Shown: positions 5,919 to 7,322 of the stretch, in pieces | Layout: each line of letters starts with the position of its first letter | Position numbering within the stretch: position 1 is the stretch's first letter | Assembly (NCBI GenBank): GCA_028867095.1 | Contig: JAGWHA010000032.1 | Location: 1 to 7,322 of the forward strand | Reading direction: 5' to 3' | Source: Microcaldota archaeon | GTDB taxonomy: Archaea > Micrarchaeota > Micrarchaeia > Micrarchaeales > CABMGC01 | DNA length: 7,322 bases | Translations under genes and position numbers: made by a program | The notes under the pieces: model-generated | The model's database searches: none | The model's input: only the letters and a program-made list of their open reading frames with translations | What the model was told of the DNA's origin: nothing

Positions 5919-6284
5919 ATGCTCGATCTCCTCTACATAATTGTCCTGACACTGATCTCCGCGCTGATGATAGCCTACGCGCAGTACAACTTCAAGAAGG
6001 AGATGCCCAAGTTCGAGATGACGATAAAGGGCATAAAGTCCATACTGCACAACAGGGGGATACTTTTCGGGATGGTCGTCTACATCATCAGCCTTGGGAT
6101 CTACCTTGTCGCGCTGAGCCTGGGGCAGCTCTCGATTGTGTACCCGATATTTGCCAGCGTCTTCATCTTCGTGATGCTAGTGTCCAGGCAGATGCTCCGC
6201 GAGCTTGTGAGCCCGGTCAGGATGCTTGGGGTCGGATTGATAGTCCTTGGGATAGTGCTCACCGCGCTGACGTTTGGGATGTGA
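5919..6284 (+). CDS. SMR/EamA-like four-helix membrane protein, first of a pair
   Basis: This 121-residue protein has four hydrophobic helices at about 2-22, 48-68, 72-89 and 102-120, the size of a small multidrug resistance (SMR) or ArnE/ArnF-type half-transporter of the drug/metabolite transporter superfamily. YPIFASVF (75-82) resembles the SMR/EamA third helix. The first loop is strongly basic (KK, K, K, K, R) and the third carries three Arg, so the positive-inside rule puts both loops in the cytoplasm and both ends outside. The first helix lacks the membrane-embedded Glu that couples EmrE to protons. It has no Shine-Dalgarno, consistent with a short leader from the TATA-like box near 5875. 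The next gene begins at the base after its stop. Substrate unknown: a lipid-linked sugar or a cation are both possible. Confidence 0.8.
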   Translation: MLDLLYIIVLTLISALMIAYAQYNFKKEMPKFEMTIKGIKSILHNRGILFGMVVYIISLGIYLVALSLGQLSIVYPIFASVFIFVMLVSRQMLRELVSPVRMLGVGLIVLGIVLTALTFGM

Positions 6285-6632
6285 ATGGGGACAGCAAACA
6301 ACACCAAGATCGCCTTTGCGCTTGTCCTGGTAGTGAGCACGCTGCTGGGCGCATTGGGCCAGCTCTCCTTTAAGATAGGGGTCTCATCTTCCACCCTGAC
6401 GATGATGGCGCTCTACGTCCTGCTCGGCTTCGTGGTGTACGGAATCTCGACGATACTCTATTTCTACATCCTTGGGAGGACGCACCTTAGCTGGGCATAC
6501 AGCTTCGGCGGCCTCAGCTACATCTTCACGACGATACTCGCGCTCAGCGTCCTTGGCGAGGGAATACCGCTCCTCAGATGGGCGGGGGTACTGGTCATAG
6601 CGCTCGGGGTCGCGCTGATAGGGGTCAGCTAG
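6285..6632 (+). CDS. SMR/EamA-like four-helix membrane protein, second of a pair
   Basis: A 115-residue partner of the preceding protein, with helices at about 9-30, 41-63, 69-90 and 99-114. LLGALGQLSFKIG (20-32) is the typical first-helix GQxxxK motif of the EamA/SMR group, and a short GEGIP loop precedes helix 4, as is common in the family. No acidic residue lies in helix 1. Its charge bias is weak, with single basic residues at the N-terminus, in loop 1 and loop 3 and an Arg-His in loop 2, unlike the strongly biased partner. ATG 6285 directly follows the TGA of the first gene, and GGGATGTGA across that junction can act as a ribosome site, so the two are translationally coupled. Co-dependence as a heterodimer, as in YkkCD or ArnEF, is inferred. 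Confidence 0.82.
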   Translation: MGTANNTKIAFALVLVVSTLLGALGQLSFKIGVSSSTLTMMALYVLLGFVVYGISTILYFYILGRTHLSWAYSFGGLSYIFTTILALSVLGEGIPLLRWAGVLVIALGVALIGVS

Positions 6633-6657
6633 CAATTAGACGAACATACAAAAATGC

Positions 6658-6664
6658 TTAAAAA
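6658..6664 (+). promoter_or_regulatory. TATA box of the 133-residue orphan gene
   Basis: TTAAAAA preceded by a BRE-like CAAAAAT is centred 25 bases before ATG 6686. This spacing predicts a leaderless mRNA starting at or next to the ATG and disfavors the in-frame TTG at 6671. Confidence 0.55.
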
Positions 6665-6679
6665 GGGGCTTTGCCCTTT
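6663..6679 (+). terminator. GC hairpin with T-rich 3' side, possible end of the transporter operon
   Basis: Positions 6663-6669 pair with 6673-6679 (four G-C, one G-T, two A-T) around a TTT loop, followed by ATT. It lies 30 bases after the second transporter stop and could terminate that transcript. It also overlaps the start-site region of the next gene, where bound factors could read it differently. The T-tract is short, so confidence is low. Confidence 0.3.
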
Positions 6680-6685
6680 ATTACC

Positions 6686-7087
6686 ATGGCAATTGCACAG
6701 AAGGAGGACACGGCCCAGGTCATCAGGGAGCTGGTCAAGTCGATCCAGCTCAACACCGAGTCCAAAAGAAAGAGCCTCAACGAGGAGGAGGTGGCAAATT
6801 TCCAAAAGCACTTCGGCAAGATTTGGGGCCAACTGAGCATCAGAGACTATGAGTGGCTGACAAGCTACCCGAACTTCAACGTGAGGATCACCATCGCCCA
6901 GAGCGAGGATGCGGTAAAGTTCATACAGGCAAACAGCAGGAAGATGATAATCAGGATGGCCGAGGACATGCTCTCCCAGGTGCGGGAGGCCTTGTCAAAT
7001 AGGGCATGCATCCCCCAGGACGTGAGGCTTTATGCCCGGGGGAAGGAGGAGTGCAGGGACAGGGCGAAGGCATGGGCGATGTACTAG
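6686..7087 (+). CDS. Hypothetical protein, 133 aa
   Basis: I do not recognise this protein. It is soluble and mostly charged, with likely helices at about 7-22, 32-48, 74-104 and 120-131, and a short beta-prone stretch NVRITIA (65-71). Aromatic residues cluster at 54-63 (DYEWLTSYPNF). Two cysteines (C108, C123) are too few for a zinc ribbon. There is no signal peptide, membrane segment or known catalytic motif. ATG 6686 is chosen because a TATA box 25 bases upstream predicts a leaderless transcript; the TTG at 6671 would add five residues. Codon use matches its neighbours (GAG, AAG, AGG-rich), supporting a real gene. It stands alone, converging on tyrS with 4 nt between stops. Confidence 0.78.
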   Translation: MAIAQKEDTAQVIRELVKSIQLNTESKRKSLNEEEVANFQKHFGKIWGQLSIRDYEWLTSYPNFNVRITIAQSEDAVKFIQANSRKMIIRMAEDMLSQVREALSNRACIPQDVRLYARGKEECRDRAKAWAMY

Positions 7088-7091
7088 GGGC

Positions 7092-7322
7092 TCATCTCGT
7101 TATGGCGTATCCCCTGACCTGCTCGTAGAGCGCCTTTGCCTCCTTGTTCTTCTCGAAGTGCTCCCTCACGGGCCGGATCTTCTTTTCCAGTTCCGCAGCG
7201 ACAAAGCCCTTTAGGTCCATCGGGTGGAGCTTGCCTGCTTCGTAGATTTTTGTTAGTTCGTGGAAGTTTGCTGCTTCTATGTTGCCTCCGAATTTCTCAG
7301 GGCGCTCGATTGTTATAGGGTC
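7092..7322 (-). CDS. tyrS: Tyrosyl-tRNA synthetase, C-terminal fragment (runs off window)
   Basis: The minus strand is open from the window edge to a TGA at 7094-7092, giving the last 76 residues of a longer protein. IERPEKFGGN, followed by KLHPMDLKGFVA and IRPVREHFEKN, matches the C-terminal end of archaeal/eukaryotic-type TyrS, where the family reads RPEKFGG and HPLDLKNAVA. TyrS charges tRNA-Tyr in the cytoplasm, and this region helps recognise the anticodon. The Rossmann fold and its class I motifs, and the promoter, are outside the window. The call rests on motif recall from this fragment alone. Confidence 0.88.
   Translation of the reverse strand, partial: DPITIERPEKFGGNIEAANFHELTKIYEAGKLHPMDLKGFVAAELEKKIRPVREHFEKNKEAKALYEQVRGYAITR

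Noticed and set aside
5840..5920. N-terminal extension of the small membrane protein
   Set aside because: It would cover the promoter region and overlap the divergent start at 5919; ATG 5839 has a better ribosome site and TATA spacing.
5909..6373. 154-codon plus-strand open frame across the transporter pair
   Set aside because: It is out of frame with two convincing membrane protein genes, and its product is a low-complexity His/Arg/Asp/Gln-rich string.
6671..6685. TTG start for the orphan gene
   Set aside because: It lies inside the hairpin and upstream of the start site predicted from the TATA box at 6658-6664.
7032..7318. Two plus-strand 60-codon frames near the right edge
   Set aside because: They are shadows of the tyrS minus-strand coding sequence and the end of the orphan gene.
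1..7322. CRISPR array, transposon ends or attachment sites
   Set aside because: No regularly spaced direct repeats, terminal inverted repeats with a transposase, or tRNA-linked duplications were seen by eye.

Overview
The window is archaeal, and almost every base is coding or short regulatory spacer. The archaeal assignment rests on the clamp-loader small subunit RfcS, an archaeal-type topoisomerase IA, a TrmI-like tRNA methyltransferase, the C-terminus of an archaeal-type TyrS, and AT-rich TATA/BRE-like boxes placed to give leaderless or about 10-nt-leader mRNAs. Codons lean to AGG, ATA, GAG and AAG at moderate GC. The very small proteins and a shortened TrmI would suit a reduced DPANN-type genome (for example Micrarchaeota or Diapherotrites), but that is a guess. 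No reverse gyrase, rRNA, tRNA, CRISPR or transposase is visible.

Layout. Positions 1-238 are non-coding and hold three perfect-stem hairpins, two TATA-like boxes and a T-run. Positions 239-2566 (+) encode RfcS interrupted in frame by a 453-residue LAGLIDADG intein (470-1828). A small helix-turn-helix protein follows 4 nt later (2571-2825, +). Converging on it with 2 nt between stops is a minus-strand operon read from right to left: a 70-residue two-helix membrane protein (5839-5627), DNA topoisomerase I (5618-3405) and a short TrmI-like methyltransferase (3400-2828). A divergent operon (5919-6632, +) leaves from what looks like a shared palindromic TATA box and encodes two SMR/EamA-like four-helix membrane proteins with abutting reading frames. 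A separately promoted orphan gene (6686-7087, +) converges on the 3' end of tyrS (7322-7092, -), which runs off the window.

The window therefore combines replication (clamp loading), DNA topology, tRNA modification and charging, and a small paired transporter. The clearest selfish element is the rfcS intein. It sits within the conserved LNASD(E)RG segment, restores the extein exactly on splicing, keeps both endonuclease acidic residues and is much AT-richer than its host gene, which suggests fairly recent arrival. I found no defence system or wholly new multi-gene system. The less explained items are the tandem hairpins at 68-119, the paired transporter genes, the Cys-to-Asp changes in both TopA zinc ribbons, the trimmed TrmI and three uncharacterised small proteins.
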